Origin: Spyradocola sp050942925
Lineage (GTDB): Bacteria; Bacillota; Clostridia; Christensenellales; UBA1750
NCBI GenBank assembly: GCA_050942925.1
Contig: JBMNOF010000004.1
Location: 1-64,000 of the forward strand
Direction: 5' to 3'
DNA: 64,000 bases
Below the pieces are notes generated by a model that did not search any database, was not told the DNA's origin, and saw nothing but the letters and a program-made list of their open reading frames with translations. Shown here in pieces: positions 1 to 7,144 of this stretch; positions within the stretch are counted from its first letter, which is position 1; each line of letters starts with the position of its first letter. The position numbers and the translations under genes were made by a program.

Positions 1-2
1 GG

Positions 3-1076
3 CTCATCGCCATTGCCAACGCAACCATGGACCCCTATGCGGTGGGCGAGGGGGAAGGCCTGTTTGGCGTATTGTCGCGGCTGACAAGCGATTCCTTCTA
101 TTGGCAGCTCCTCTGGGTGGGAATTGGACTTGTCGCTGTCGTGCTCATCCTGCTGTTCGATTACCGCATATACGGAGAACTCTCCCCATACATCTTTGGC
201 GCGGCAGTTCTCTTGCTCGTCTTGGTGCTGTTTCAAAGCGCGGGGCGCGGCAATGTGCGCGCTTGGTTCTCCTGGTTGGGAGGAAACCGCAGTTTCCAGC
301 CCTCCGAGATCTGTAAGGTTGCCATCATCATTTCGCTTGCATGGCATGTTTCCCGCCACGATGGGCCGATCCTCAAGCTGAAGGACTTCCTGCCCGTGCT
401 CCTGCACTTTGCGATCCCCTTTGGCCTGGTCGTCGCACAGGGAGACTACGGAACGGCGCTCGTGTTTGTCGCCATCTTTGCGGGAATCCTGTTTGTCTCG
501 GGACTGGGGTGGAAGATCATTGCGGGAATGTGCCTGGCCGGAGGCACGGCCTGTGTTGCGATTTATCCCTTTCTGTCGGAGTTCCGCCAGGAGCGAATCC
601 TGAGCTTTCTAGACCCCTCCCGCGACACCAGCGGAACGGGCTACCAGGTCCGCTACTCCAAGATCGCTGTGGGTTCGGGCCAGTTTACGGGAAAAGGGCT
701 GTTTCAGGAGGGCGCCATCAGCCAGCTGGACTTCGTGCCGGAAAAGCACACGGACTTCATTTTTTCCGTCACGGCCGAATCGGTCGGCTTTGTGGGCTGC
801 ATGCTCATCATTGCCCTGTACTTTGTGCTGATTCTGCGCCTCTTTTACCTGGCGTATAAGGTCCAGGATCGGTTTGGCGCGCTGATCATCGCGGGCGTGG
901 CTTCCATGCTCCTCTTCCACATCTTTGAAAACATCGGCATGACCATCGGAATCATGCCCGTGACGGGCATTCCCCTTCCCTTCCTGAGCTATGGCGGCAG
1001 CAGTATGTTGGCCAACATGGCGGCCATCGGCATGGTGCTAAACGTCGTCAAGCGGCAGCAACGCACGGTTCTATAG
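3..1076 (+). CDS. rodA: RodA/FtsW/SpoVE-family glycosyltransferase (5' partial)
   Basis: SEDS-family membrane glycosyltransferase that polymerises lipid II into glycan strands with a partner transpeptidase; RodA acts in the side-wall elongasome. The reading frame is open to the window edge and its first visible residues (LIAIANAT) resemble the end of the first RodA membrane segment, so the true start lies outside. Visible motifs are FQPSEICK, HTDFIF with the conserved aspartate, and GIPLPFLSYGGSS near the C terminus, with many hydrophobic helices. The downstream spoIVFAB pair fits the usual rodA-spoIVF neighbourhood of Clostridia and argues for RodA rather than FtsW or SpoVE, though the three are hard to separate by eye. 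Confidence 0.9.
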   Translation, partial: LIAIANATMDPYAVGEGEGLFGVLSRLTSDSFYWQLLWVGIGLVAVVLILLFDYRIYGELSPYIFGAAVLLLVLVLFQSAGRGNVRAWFSWLGGNRSFQPSEICKVAIIISLAWHVSRHDGPILKLKDFLPVLLHFAIPFGLVVAQGDYGTALVFVAIFAGILFVSGLGWKIIAGMCLAGGTACVAIYPFLSEFRQERILSFLDPSRDTSGTGYQVRYSKIAVGSGQFTGKGLFQEGAISQLDFVPEKHTDFIFSVTAESVGFVGCMLIIALYFVLILRLFYLAYKVQDRFGALIIAGVASMLLFHIFENIGMTIGIMPVTGIPLPFLSYGGSSMLANMAAIGMVLNVVKRQQRTVL

Positions 1077-1078
1077 AA

Positions 1079-1123
1079 AAAACCACCTTCATACAGTGTA
1101 CAAAGCTGTGTGGAGGTGGTTTT
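1079..1123 (+). promoter_or_regulatory. Hairpin at the end of rodA that buries the spoIVFA ribosome binding site
   Basis: A 10-bp perfect stem pairs 1079-1088 (AAAACCACCT) with 1114-1123 (AGGTGGTTTT); an inner ATACAG/CTGTGT helix (1091-1096 with 1106-1111) extends it. The 3' arm contains most of the Shine-Dalgarno GGAGGTGG of the next gene, whose TTG start follows two bases later. The terminal U run makes it look like an intrinsic terminator of rodA as well. It should form only in transcripts that read through from rodA. Confidence 0.75.
1090..1097 (+). promoter_or_regulatory. Sigma-E-like -10 element for spoIVFAB
   Basis: CATACAGT is an exact match to the sigma-E -10 consensus CATACAnT. No good -35 is visible; only an ATA ends 14 nt upstream. 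The spoIVF operon is a sigma-E target in Bacillus, so the match is biologically expected. Transcription would begin near 1104, downstream of the 5' arm of the overlapping hairpin. Confidence 0.5.
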
Positions 1124-1125
1124 CA

Positions 1126-1764
1126 TTGGGAAAAACGAGACGAAGGACGGCATCGCGCCTCTTGCGCAAGACGCGCAACTGGCTCCGCTATGGGCAGAAG
1201 GAGGTCGTCTATCCGAACCACTTTTTTGTGCAGCTCGCCGTCTGTGCGGTGCTGTTCCTGGCGATCTGCGGGCTGAAGTCCGTGAAATCGGAGCCGGTGC
1301 AGGCAGCGCTTGCGGACATTCGCCAGGCAGCGACGACGGAAATGGACCTGGGGGAGTCCATTGGCAAGCTGGAATTCGTGGGGAACTTCGTGCCCGAGAG
1401 CGTCATGGTTTTTTGGAACGCGGGGGATAGAACGCTCTCCGCGCCCCTGGCCGCGGCACAACCGCTCCTGACGGAAGACGGTTGGACGCTGTTTGAAGGG
1501 GAAGGCGCGCTGCTGGCAGGCGGGGAGGGCAAGGTGGAAAGCGTGACGGAGCTGGAATCGGGCGGATACTGCCTTAAGATCGCCTATGACAACGGTTTGG
1601 TGGGCATTGCCGAGCCGCTGGCAGGCGTGCGCGTTGCCGCAGGAGAGCGCGTGCATGAAGGGCAGAGCGTTGCCGAGACGATGGCTGTCGGGCAGGCCAG
1701 CCAGGTGCGCATCCAGGTATTGAATGGCGAGGAGCCCCTCTCTGCGGAGGAATGGCTGCAATGA
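1126..1764 (+). CDS. spoIVFA: SpoIVFA-like regulator of the SpoIVFB protease
   Basis: 212 residues. A basic cytoplasmic N terminus is followed by one membrane segment (about residues 34-52) and an extracytoplasmic domain ending in a degenerate LytM/M23-like fold (around GYCLKIAYDNGLVGIAEPL). SpoIVFA anchors and inhibits the intramembrane protease SpoIVFB in the outer forespore membrane until the sigma-K checkpoint is released. The TTG start was chosen because GGAGGTGG lies 6 nt before it; an upstream in-frame GTG at 1096 has no such site. Identification rests on topology, length and the adjacent spoIVFB, since this family is poorly conserved. Confidence 0.75.
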   Translation: MGKTRRRTASRLLRKTRNWLRYGQKEVVYPNHFFVQLAVCAVLFLAICGLKSVKSEPVQAALADIRQAATTEMDLGESIGKLEFVGNFVPESVMVFWNAGDRTLSAPLAAAQPLLTEDGWTLFEGEGALLAGGEGKVESVTELESGGYCLKIAYDNGLVGIAEPLAGVRVAAGERVHEGQSVAETMAVGQASQVRIQVLNGEEPLSAEEWLQ

Positions 1765-2696
1765 GAAGGGTTCGCCTCTCCCCGTGGTTGATTGCGCTGG
1801 CGGCGGCGGGCTTGCTGCTGGGGGAGTCCGTCTATCTTTGGGCAGGACTGTGCTGCGTGCTCCTGCACGAATGGGGGCATGCGCTCTGCGCCCGCGCCCT
1901 GGGGCTGGCCGTGGAAGGGATCGAGATCGCACCCTTTGGCGGGGTGGTCTACTTGCGGGGCGTGGAGCAGCTGGGCACGGGAGCGGCGGTGGGCGTGGCG
2001 CTTGCGGGGCCCGCGACGAGCCTGTTGCTGGCGGCGCTCTGCGGTTGCGGAGCCTATGCGCTGCCACAATTCCTTCCCTTTTGGGCGCACCTCTTGGAGA
2101 TCAACCTGGTTCTCGCGCTGACCAATTTGCTCCCCGCCTTTCCGATGGACGGCGGACGCGTGCTTTGCGCGCTCCTGCGCCGGCGAACGGGACTGGCCCG
2201 GGCGCAAAGGCTCGCCTCGGGGGTGGGGATCGCGGTCGGCCTGGGGCTCATGGTGCTGGCGATTCTCGCGATGCAACTCGTGGGGAAACTCAACCTGACG
2301 CTCCTGCTCTGCGGCGGATATGTGATCTTTGCCTCTGGGCGGGAGATGCGCGCCACGCCATTTTCCGTGCTGCAGGTCATGGCGGGACGCGGTGAAGAAT
2401 TGCGGCGCAGGCGCGCACTGCCAGTGCGCACCATCGCTGTGCCGGAGGGCACGACGGATGCAGAGGTCTACGCGCGCCTTCTGCCCGGGGCGCTGTACCG
2501 CATTGTCTACTTGGACGAGGATTTGCGTGCGGTGCGCAGCGCGTGGGAGACGGAACTGCTCGGCGGCGTGTACAAAAAAGCGCATCCTCTGGGGACAGGG
2601 GACGCGCTGGGGGAACTCGTCAAGCGGACAGGCGGGGACGTCGACGCAAGCGCGCTAGGGCGAAGAGGCCGAGCGCGAACAGGATGCCCAGGCTGA
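1761..2696 (+). CDS. spoIVFB: SpoIVFB site-2-type intramembrane metalloprotease
   Basis: 311-residue M50 protease that cleaves pro-sigma-K in the mother cell in the Bacillus paradigm. The zinc motif HEWGH is at residues 36-40 in a membrane helix, and the second motif NLLPAFPMDGG supplies the Asp ligand. The C-terminal 80 residues resemble a CBS domain (from about TIAVPEGTTDAEV). The ATG at 1761 overlaps the spoIVFA stop as ATGA and lies 10 nt after GGAGG; an earlier ATG at 1752 is too close to that site. The 3' end overlaps convergent lgt by 77 nt with no terminator between them. Confidence 0.9.
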   Translation: MRRVRLSPWLIALAAAGLLLGESVYLWAGLCCVLLHEWGHALCARALGLAVEGIEIAPFGGVVYLRGVEQLGTGAAVGVALAGPATSLLLAALCGCGAYALPQFLPFWAHLLEINLVLALTNLLPAFPMDGGRVLCALLRRRTGLARAQRLASGVGIAVGLGLMVLAILAMQLVGKLNLTLLLCGGYVIFASGREMRATPFSVLQVMAGRGEELRRRRALPVRTIAVPEGTTDAEVYARLLPGALYRIVYLDEDLRAVRSAWETELLGGVYKKAHPLGTGDALGELVKRTGGDVDASALGRRGRARTGCPG

Positions 2697-3414
2697 TCCA
2701 CTGCGAGGTGGAGAACCAAAGGACTGCGCCGCGGATGGCATCTCCGCGCAGAAACTCCAGAAAGAAGCGCAGGACCGCGTAGATGGCCAAGTAGAGCGGC
2801 AAAAGCTTGCCGCGCAGTTTCTCACGGCGAAACAGCCAGGACAGCAGGAAAAAGAGCGCAAAGAGCAGGGCGCTCTCCAGGAGCTGGACGGGGAAACGCG
2901 GGATGTCGTTGGCTTCCGGCGTCAAGGCCCGCGTGTAGGTGATTCCGCCCTCCCAAGGGATGCCATAGCAGCAGCCGCCCAAGAAGCAGCCGATGCGGCC
3001 AAAGGCGTGGAAGAGGGGAATGGCAGGCGCCACAACGTCCGCAAAGGGGGCGAAGGGCTGCCGGCGCGCGCGCAGGTAGAGGGCGCCCACGCCAAGACCG
3101 CCCAAAAGCCCGCCGTAAAACACGGCGCCCCCAAAGAAGGGGAGAAGGCCGGCCAGGCGCTCTGGCAGGGAAAGGGACGCGCTTTCCAACCAAGCTTGCA
3201 GAAGGGAACGCAGGTTGGTCAGCGCATAGAGGAGATGGCCGCCCAGCAGGATGCCGACGGCGCTCACGAGCAGGAGGATGATGACCTCGTTATCGTCCAT
3301 CTTGCGGCGACGCGCGGCCCAGCAGGCATACCACCCGGCGAGGAGAATTCCCGCGATTGCGCTGAGCGCGTAGGTGCCGATCGGCCGGCCCGCAATGGTG
3401 AGAATGGGATACAT
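2620..3414 (-). CDS. lgt: Prolipoprotein diacylglyceryl transferase
   Basis: 264-residue polytopic membrane enzyme that transfers diacylglycerol from phosphatidylglycerol to the lipobox cysteine of preprolipoproteins, the first step of lipoprotein maturation. The signature HAFGRIGCFLGGCCYG and a C-terminal LRFFLEFLRGD are typical of Lgt. The ATG opening MYPILTIAG was preferred to an in-frame TTG seven codons upstream because Lgt proteins start close to this motif; only a weak AAAGG is present. A substrate is visible in this window, the L,D-transpeptidase lipoprotein. No clear promoter separates it from the upstream terminator. Confidence 0.9.
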   Translation of the reverse strand: MYPILTIAGRPIGTYALSAIAGILLAGWYACWAARRRKMDDNEVIILLLVSAVGILLGGHLLYALTNLRSLLQAWLESASLSLPERLAGLLPFFGGAVFYGGLLGGLGVGALYLRARRQPFAPFADVVAPAIPLFHAFGRIGCFLGGCCYGIPWEGGITYTRALTPEANDIPRFPVQLLESALLFALFFLLSWLFRREKLRGKLLPLYLAIYAVLRFFLEFLRGDAIRGAVLWFSTSQWISLGILFALGLFALARLRRRPRLSA

Positions 3415-3449
3415 GGTCGGTTCTTTGCCTTTCAATCGGATTTTGTGAG

Positions 3450-3491
3450 CGGAAAAAAGGAAGAGAGATCATGTGATCACATGATCTCTCT
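3450..3491 (-). terminator. Intrinsic terminator of the DUF4190-type gene, a 30-bp perfect palindrome
   Basis: 3462-3491 is a perfect 30-bp inverted repeat (half site AGAGAGATCATGTGA). On the minus strand it is followed by a U-rich tract (CTTCCTTTTTTCC), so it terminates the leftward gene that ends at 3507. Confidence 0.85.
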
Positions 3492-3506
3492 AAATGGACA
3501 AGTCCT

Positions 3507-3800
3507 TTACGAAAGAGCGCCCAGCGTAGCCAGGCTGCTGCAAGCGACAACGACGCAGATGACGCCGAGCAGCGAAACCGCAAGACCGATGACGCCCAGA
3601 ACCAGGCCCGCCGTGGCCAGACCGGATTTGCCATTGGCGCGCTTGCGTCCCATCACGCCGAACACGACGCCCAGAATGGACAGGACGAGCGTGAAGTACT
3701 GCACGACAGGAATGAACCCACCGACGATGCCGAGAATGCCGCACACCAGAGCGGCGATGGAAAGACCGTTGCTGTTGTTGTTCGAGCTGACTTGAGACAA
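3507..3800 (-). CDS. Small DUF4190-like double-spanning membrane protein
   Basis: 97 residues. A short Ser/Asn-rich N terminus (SQVSSNNNSNG) precedes two or three hydrophobic segments with the pattern NGLSIAALVCGILG...GVVFGVMGRKR, typical of DUF4190-type proteins of unknown function; a third segment ends the protein. The TTG start is preferred because GAGGAG lies 8 nt upstream, whereas longer in-frame versions run back through the promoter. The gene is monocistronic, with a consensus sigma-A promoter and a strong terminator. Confidence 0.75.
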   Translation of the reverse strand: MSQVSSNNNSNGLSIAALVCGILGIVGGFIPVVQYFTLVLSILGVVFGVMGRKRANGKSGLATAGLVLGVIGLAVSLLGVICVVVACSSLATLGALS

Positions 3801-3846
3801 TGAACTCACTCCTCTTTTCTTCTTCCAGTGGAAGATTTGCAGACTC

Positions 3847-3875
3847 ATAATAACAGCTTTTTTACATTGTGTCAA
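3847..3875 (-). promoter_or_regulatory. Sigma-A promoter of the DUF4190-type gene
   Basis: On the minus strand, a perfect -35 TTGACA (3870-3875), a 17-nt spacer and -10 TATTAT (3847-3852), 47 nt upstream of the start codon. Confidence 0.85.
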
Positions 3876-3972
3876 TTCTTTTTTAGCAAAAAAAGGGGGA
3901 CAGCCGCAAATTTTCATCAATCCATGTCGGAAAAGTAGATGCTTAAACAGAAAAATGCTTTGCAACAATAAT

Positions 3973-4001
3973 TTGACGCAGAAGTGAGAAGCGTGTATAA
4001 T
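3973..4001 (+). promoter_or_regulatory. Sigma-A promoter of the YbjN gene
   Basis: TTGACG (3973-3978), 17-nt spacer, perfect TATAAT (3996-4001). It diverges from the promoter at 3847-3875. Confidence 0.9.
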
Positions 4002-4036
4002 ATCCCTACAAGACGAAAAAAGGAGGAGCACCTCGT

Positions 4037-4486
4037 ATGAACATGCTGGCTGTCGCGGTTGAACACTATCTCCAGAGCCAGGAGTGGCACTATAAATTCG
4101 ATGAGGAAAAGAATTTCTTCTCCTTGACAATGGGATTGAAGAAAATCGATTCCGCCAAGGTCTTTATCCGCATCGGGGAGGATTACATCACGACCTATGC
4201 CATGCTGCCCACGCACGTGCGCGAGGAAAAGCGAAACGTCGTCTGCCGCTACATTGCGCGCGCCAACTACGGCCTGCGCAACGGCAATTTGGAAATCGAC
4301 CTGGACGACGGCGAGGTGCGCTACAAGACCTATTTGTATGCCAAGAACCGCATTCCCAACCAGGAAGAGATCGAGCGCTATGTGGACATCTGCTTCCTGA
4401 CGCTGGACCGGTATGCAGAAGGGCTCATGAAGATCCTGTACGCGGACTTGGACGACAAGGCTGCGATTCAGCTGGTCGAAGGATAA
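4037..4486 (+). CDS. YbjN domain-containing protein
   Basis: 149-residue soluble protein with the alternating strand/helix pattern of the YbjN family, which has a fold like type III secretion chaperones and no settled function. Conserved-looking parts are the central YITTYAMLPTHVREEKR and the C-terminal helix VDICFLTLDRYAEGLMKILY. AGGAGG lies 10 nt before the ATG. It is transcribed alone, from its own strong promoter to a strong terminator, which suggests constitutive expression. Confidence 0.75.
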   Translation: MNMLAVAVEHYLQSQEWHYKFDEEKNFFSLTMGLKKIDSAKVFIRIGEDYITTYAMLPTHVREEKRNVVCRYIARANYGLRNGNLEIDLDDGEVRYKTYLYAKNRIPNQEEIERYVDICFLTLDRYAEGLMKILYADLDDKAAIQLVEG

Positions 4487-4502
4487 TCCGCGTCCACGCG
4501 CC

Positions 4503-4539
4503 GCCCGCTTCCCCCGGCAAGGGGGAAGCGGGCTTTTTT
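4503..4539 (+). terminator. Intrinsic terminator after the YbjN gene
   Basis: 13-bp perfect stem (4503-4515 with 4521-4533, GCCCGCTTCCCCC and its complement), 5-nt loop GGCAA, then six T. Confidence 0.95.
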
Positions 4540-4574
4540 GCGCAGGTCCTGTGCGGATTCTTTACCTGGCGCGC

Positions 4575-4603
4575 TTGCAGTTTGTTTCGGATGCGTGTAA
4601 AAT
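4575..4603 (+). promoter_or_regulatory. Sigma-A-like promoter of the radical SAM - RNase G operon
   Basis: TTGCAG (4575-4580), 17-nt spacer, TAAAAT (4598-4603), 34 nt upstream of the first start codon and just after a terminator. Confidence 0.7.
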
Positions 4604-4637
4604 CAGATGGAATGCAAGGAAAGAAGGAGGGAAATCC

Positions 4638-6488
4638 ATGCTTTACGACGCGATTGCGCCGCTCCTTTCCGGCGTGCAGAAGCCTGCGCGCTACACGGGC
4701 GGCGAGGTCAACATGGTGAAGAAAAATCCGGAAGATGTTCGGGTTCGCTTTGCGTTCTGCTTTCCGGATACCTACGAGGTCGGCATGTCGCACCTGGGCA
4801 TGAAAATCCTTTATCATATCCTGAACAAGCGGCAGGAGTTTTACTGTGAACGGGTCTTTGCGCCCTGGATGGACATGGAGAACGCCATGCGGGAGCACGG
4901 CATTCCGCTCTATTCCCTGGAGACGTTTACGCCCGTGCACGAGTTTGACATCGTGGGCTTTACGCTCCAGTACGAGATGAGCTACACCAACGTCCTCAAC
5001 ATGATGGACCTTGCGGGCATTCCGCTGACATGGAAAGAGCGGGATGAGGCCAACGCACCCTTTGTCGTCTGCGGCGGGCCGTGCGCGTTTAATCCGGAGC
5101 CGCTGGCGGACTTTGTGGACCTGTTCATGGTGGGCGACGGCGAGGAGCAGATCCTGGAGCTGTGCGAGCACTACGAGGCTTGGAAGGAACGGGGTGGCAC
5201 GCGCGAGGAATTCCTGCTGGAAATGGCCAACATCGAGGGAAACTATGTGCCGCGCTTTTACGAGGCGACGTACGACGAGAACGGCGATTTCGCAGGCCTT
5301 GTCCGCACGCGGGACGACGTCCCGGCGCGCATCCGCAAGCGCTGCATCCCGGACCTGGACAAGGCGGAGTACCCGGACAGCATCATTGTGCCCTTTACGG
5401 AGATCGTGCACGATCGAGTCATGCTGGAGGTGGCGCGCGGCTGCACGCGCGGCTGCCGGTTCTGTCAGGCGGGCATGCTCTATCGCCCCCAGCGCGAGCG
5501 CAGCCTGGAGCATCTGACGGATTTGGCGCGCAAGCTCCTTGCCAGCACCGGGTACGAGGAGATGAGCCTCTCCTCTTTGTCCACCGGAGATTACTCGCAC
5601 CTGCCGGAGCTGGCGCGTGCATTGGTGGAGGAGCACGGCTGCAAAAAAGTCGCCATCTCCCTGCCCTCGCTGCGCATCGACTCGGTCCTGGGCGACACGC
5701 TCGAGCAGACGCAGTCCGTCCGCAAGACGGGCTTGACCTTTGCGCCGGAGGCCGGCACGCAGCGCTTGCGCGACGTCATCAACAAGGGCGTCACCGAGCA
5801 GCAGCTCTATGACAGCGTGTTGGACGCCTTTTCCAAGGGGTGGAGCGGCGTCAAGCTGTACTTCATGATCGGCCTGCCCACGGAAACCTACGAGGACTTG
5901 GACGGCATTCCGCATCTGGCCCAGCGCGTGCTGGACGCCTATTTTGCCGTGCCTAAGGAGCACCGGCAGAAGGGACTCCGGGTCGGGGTCAGCGCCTCTT
6001 CCTTTGTGCCCAAGCCCTTTACGCCCTTCCAGTGGGAGCCGCAGAACTCCATTGAGGAGCTGCAGGAAAAGCAGCGTTATCTGCGGGAGAAGCTCCACAT
6101 GCGCTCGGTGACGTTCAGCTGGCACGAACCGCACCTTTCCTTCCTGGAGGCGGCCTTTGCCCGCGGGGATAGGCGGCTGTGCGGGGTTTTGCGCGCGGCG
6201 CATGCGCGCGGCTGCAAATTTGACGGATGGACGGAGGCGTTCGATTTTGACGCCTGGATGCAGGCCTTCGCGGATTGCGGCCTCACCTGCGCACAGTTTG
6301 CGCAGAAGCGCTTTGCGCTGGATGCGCCTCTGCCGTGGGACCACATCGACGCGGGCGTGACTAAGGCGTTCCTCCAGCGCGAGTGGAACAAGGCGCTTCG
6401 GGGCGAGGTTTCGCCCGACTGCCGCATCCATTGCCATGGCTGCGGAATCAACCAGTTCTGCAAGGGGGTGTGCAAGTCGTGCGAATGA
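4638..6488 (+). CDS. TIGR03960-family radical SAM protein
   Basis: 616 residues. An N-terminal B12-binding-like Rossmann region precedes the radical SAM barrel, whose iron-sulfur cysteines are C269, C273 and C276 (CTRGCRFC). A second cysteine-rich cluster ends the protein (HCHGCGINQFCKGVCKSC). The family is widespread in Clostridia beside a DUF2344 protein and RNase G, exactly as here, and its substrate is unknown. AAGGAGG lies 7 nt before the ATG. The next gene starts before its stop, so translation is probably coupled. Confidence 0.88.
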   Translation: MLYDAIAPLLSGVQKPARYTGGEVNMVKKNPEDVRVRFAFCFPDTYEVGMSHLGMKILYHILNKRQEFYCERVFAPWMDMENAMREHGIPLYSLETFTPVHEFDIVGFTLQYEMSYTNVLNMMDLAGIPLTWKERDEANAPFVVCGGPCAFNPEPLADFVDLFMVGDGEEQILELCEHYEAWKERGGTREEFLLEMANIEGNYVPRFYEATYDENGDFAGLVRTRDDVPARIRKRCIPDLDKAEYPDSIIVPFTEIVHDRVMLEVARGCTRGCRFCQAGMLYRPQRERSLEHLTDLARKLLASTGYEEMSLSSLSTGDYSHLPELARALVEEHGCKKVAISLPSLRIDSVLGDTLEQTQSVRKTGLTFAPEAGTQRLRDVINKGVTEQQLYDSVLDAFSKGWSGVKLYFMIGLPTETYEDLDGIPHLAQRVLDAYFAVPKEHRQKGLRVGVSASSFVPKPFTPFQWEPQNSIEELQEKQRYLREKLHMRSVTFSWHEPHLSFLEAAFARGDRRLCGVLRAAHARGCKFDGWTEAFDFDAWMQAFADCGLTCAQFAQKRFALDAPLPWDHIDAGVTKAFLQREWNKALRGEVSPDCRIHCHGCGINQFCKGVCKSCE

Positions 6489-7144
6489 TCGCAGAATTTG
6501 AAAAGATGGGCCGGATGAGCTGGTTTTCCCATCTGGACCTGCAGAGCACGATGCAGCGCGCGCTGCGGCGGGCGGATCTGCCCGTGCGCTTCTCCCAGGG
6601 ATTCAATCCGCACGTCAACCTCTCCTTTGCAACGGCGTTGTCGGTGGGCAGCGAGAGCCAGTGCGAGCTGATGGATGTCGAGCTGGAGGGCGAGGTTTCC
6701 CCGGAGGACTTCGTTGCGCGCCTCAACGCCTGTCTGCCGGAGGGGCTGCAGGTGCACCGGGCCTGCCTGGTGGACGACCACGCGCCCGCCCTTGCGGCGC
6801 GCATGGTGGAGGCGGGCTATGTGGTGCGCGTGCCGGGAAAAGACCTTTCCGAGCCGGTGCAGGCCTTCCTCGACGCGGCGGAGGTCGTCGTGGAGAAGCG
6901 CAGCAAGAAGGGGACAAAGCCTGTGAACATCCGCCCCATGGTGCATGTGCTGGACTGTGCCTTTGACGGCGAAGGGTCTACGCTGCACATGATCCTGGAG
7001 CAGACGAATGCCAACAGCTTGAAGGCGGAGCTCCTTCTGCAGGCATTGGGGGCGGGCGAGCGCTATTCCTGCGTGCGCACGGGTCTGTATGCCCGCGGCG
7101 CGCAGGGCGAGCGCGTGGAACTCTTTGAGGCGGCACGGGAATGA
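6479..7144 (+). CDS. DUF2344 / TIGR03936-family radical SAM-linked protein
   Basis: 221 residues. The N-terminal motif (EFEKMGRMSWFSHLDL...RFSQGFNPH) is diagnostic of the TIGR03936 family, always found fused to or next to TIGR03960 radical SAM proteins; the role is unknown but presumably shared with the partner, perhaps RNA modification. The GTG start, 10 nt after AAGGGGG, overlaps the upstream gene by 10 nt; an ATG two codons later is an equal candidate. The stop overlaps the RNase G start as ATGA. Confidence 0.85.
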   Translation: MRMIAEFEKMGRMSWFSHLDLQSTMQRALRRADLPVRFSQGFNPHVNLSFATALSVGSESQCELMDVELEGEVSPEDFVARLNACLPEGLQVHRACLVDDHAPALAARMVEAGYVVRVPGKDLSEPVQAFLDAAEVVVEKRSKKGTKPVNIRPMVHVLDCAFDGEGSTLHMILEQTNANSLKAELLLQALGAGERYSCVRTGLYARGAQGERVELFEAARE

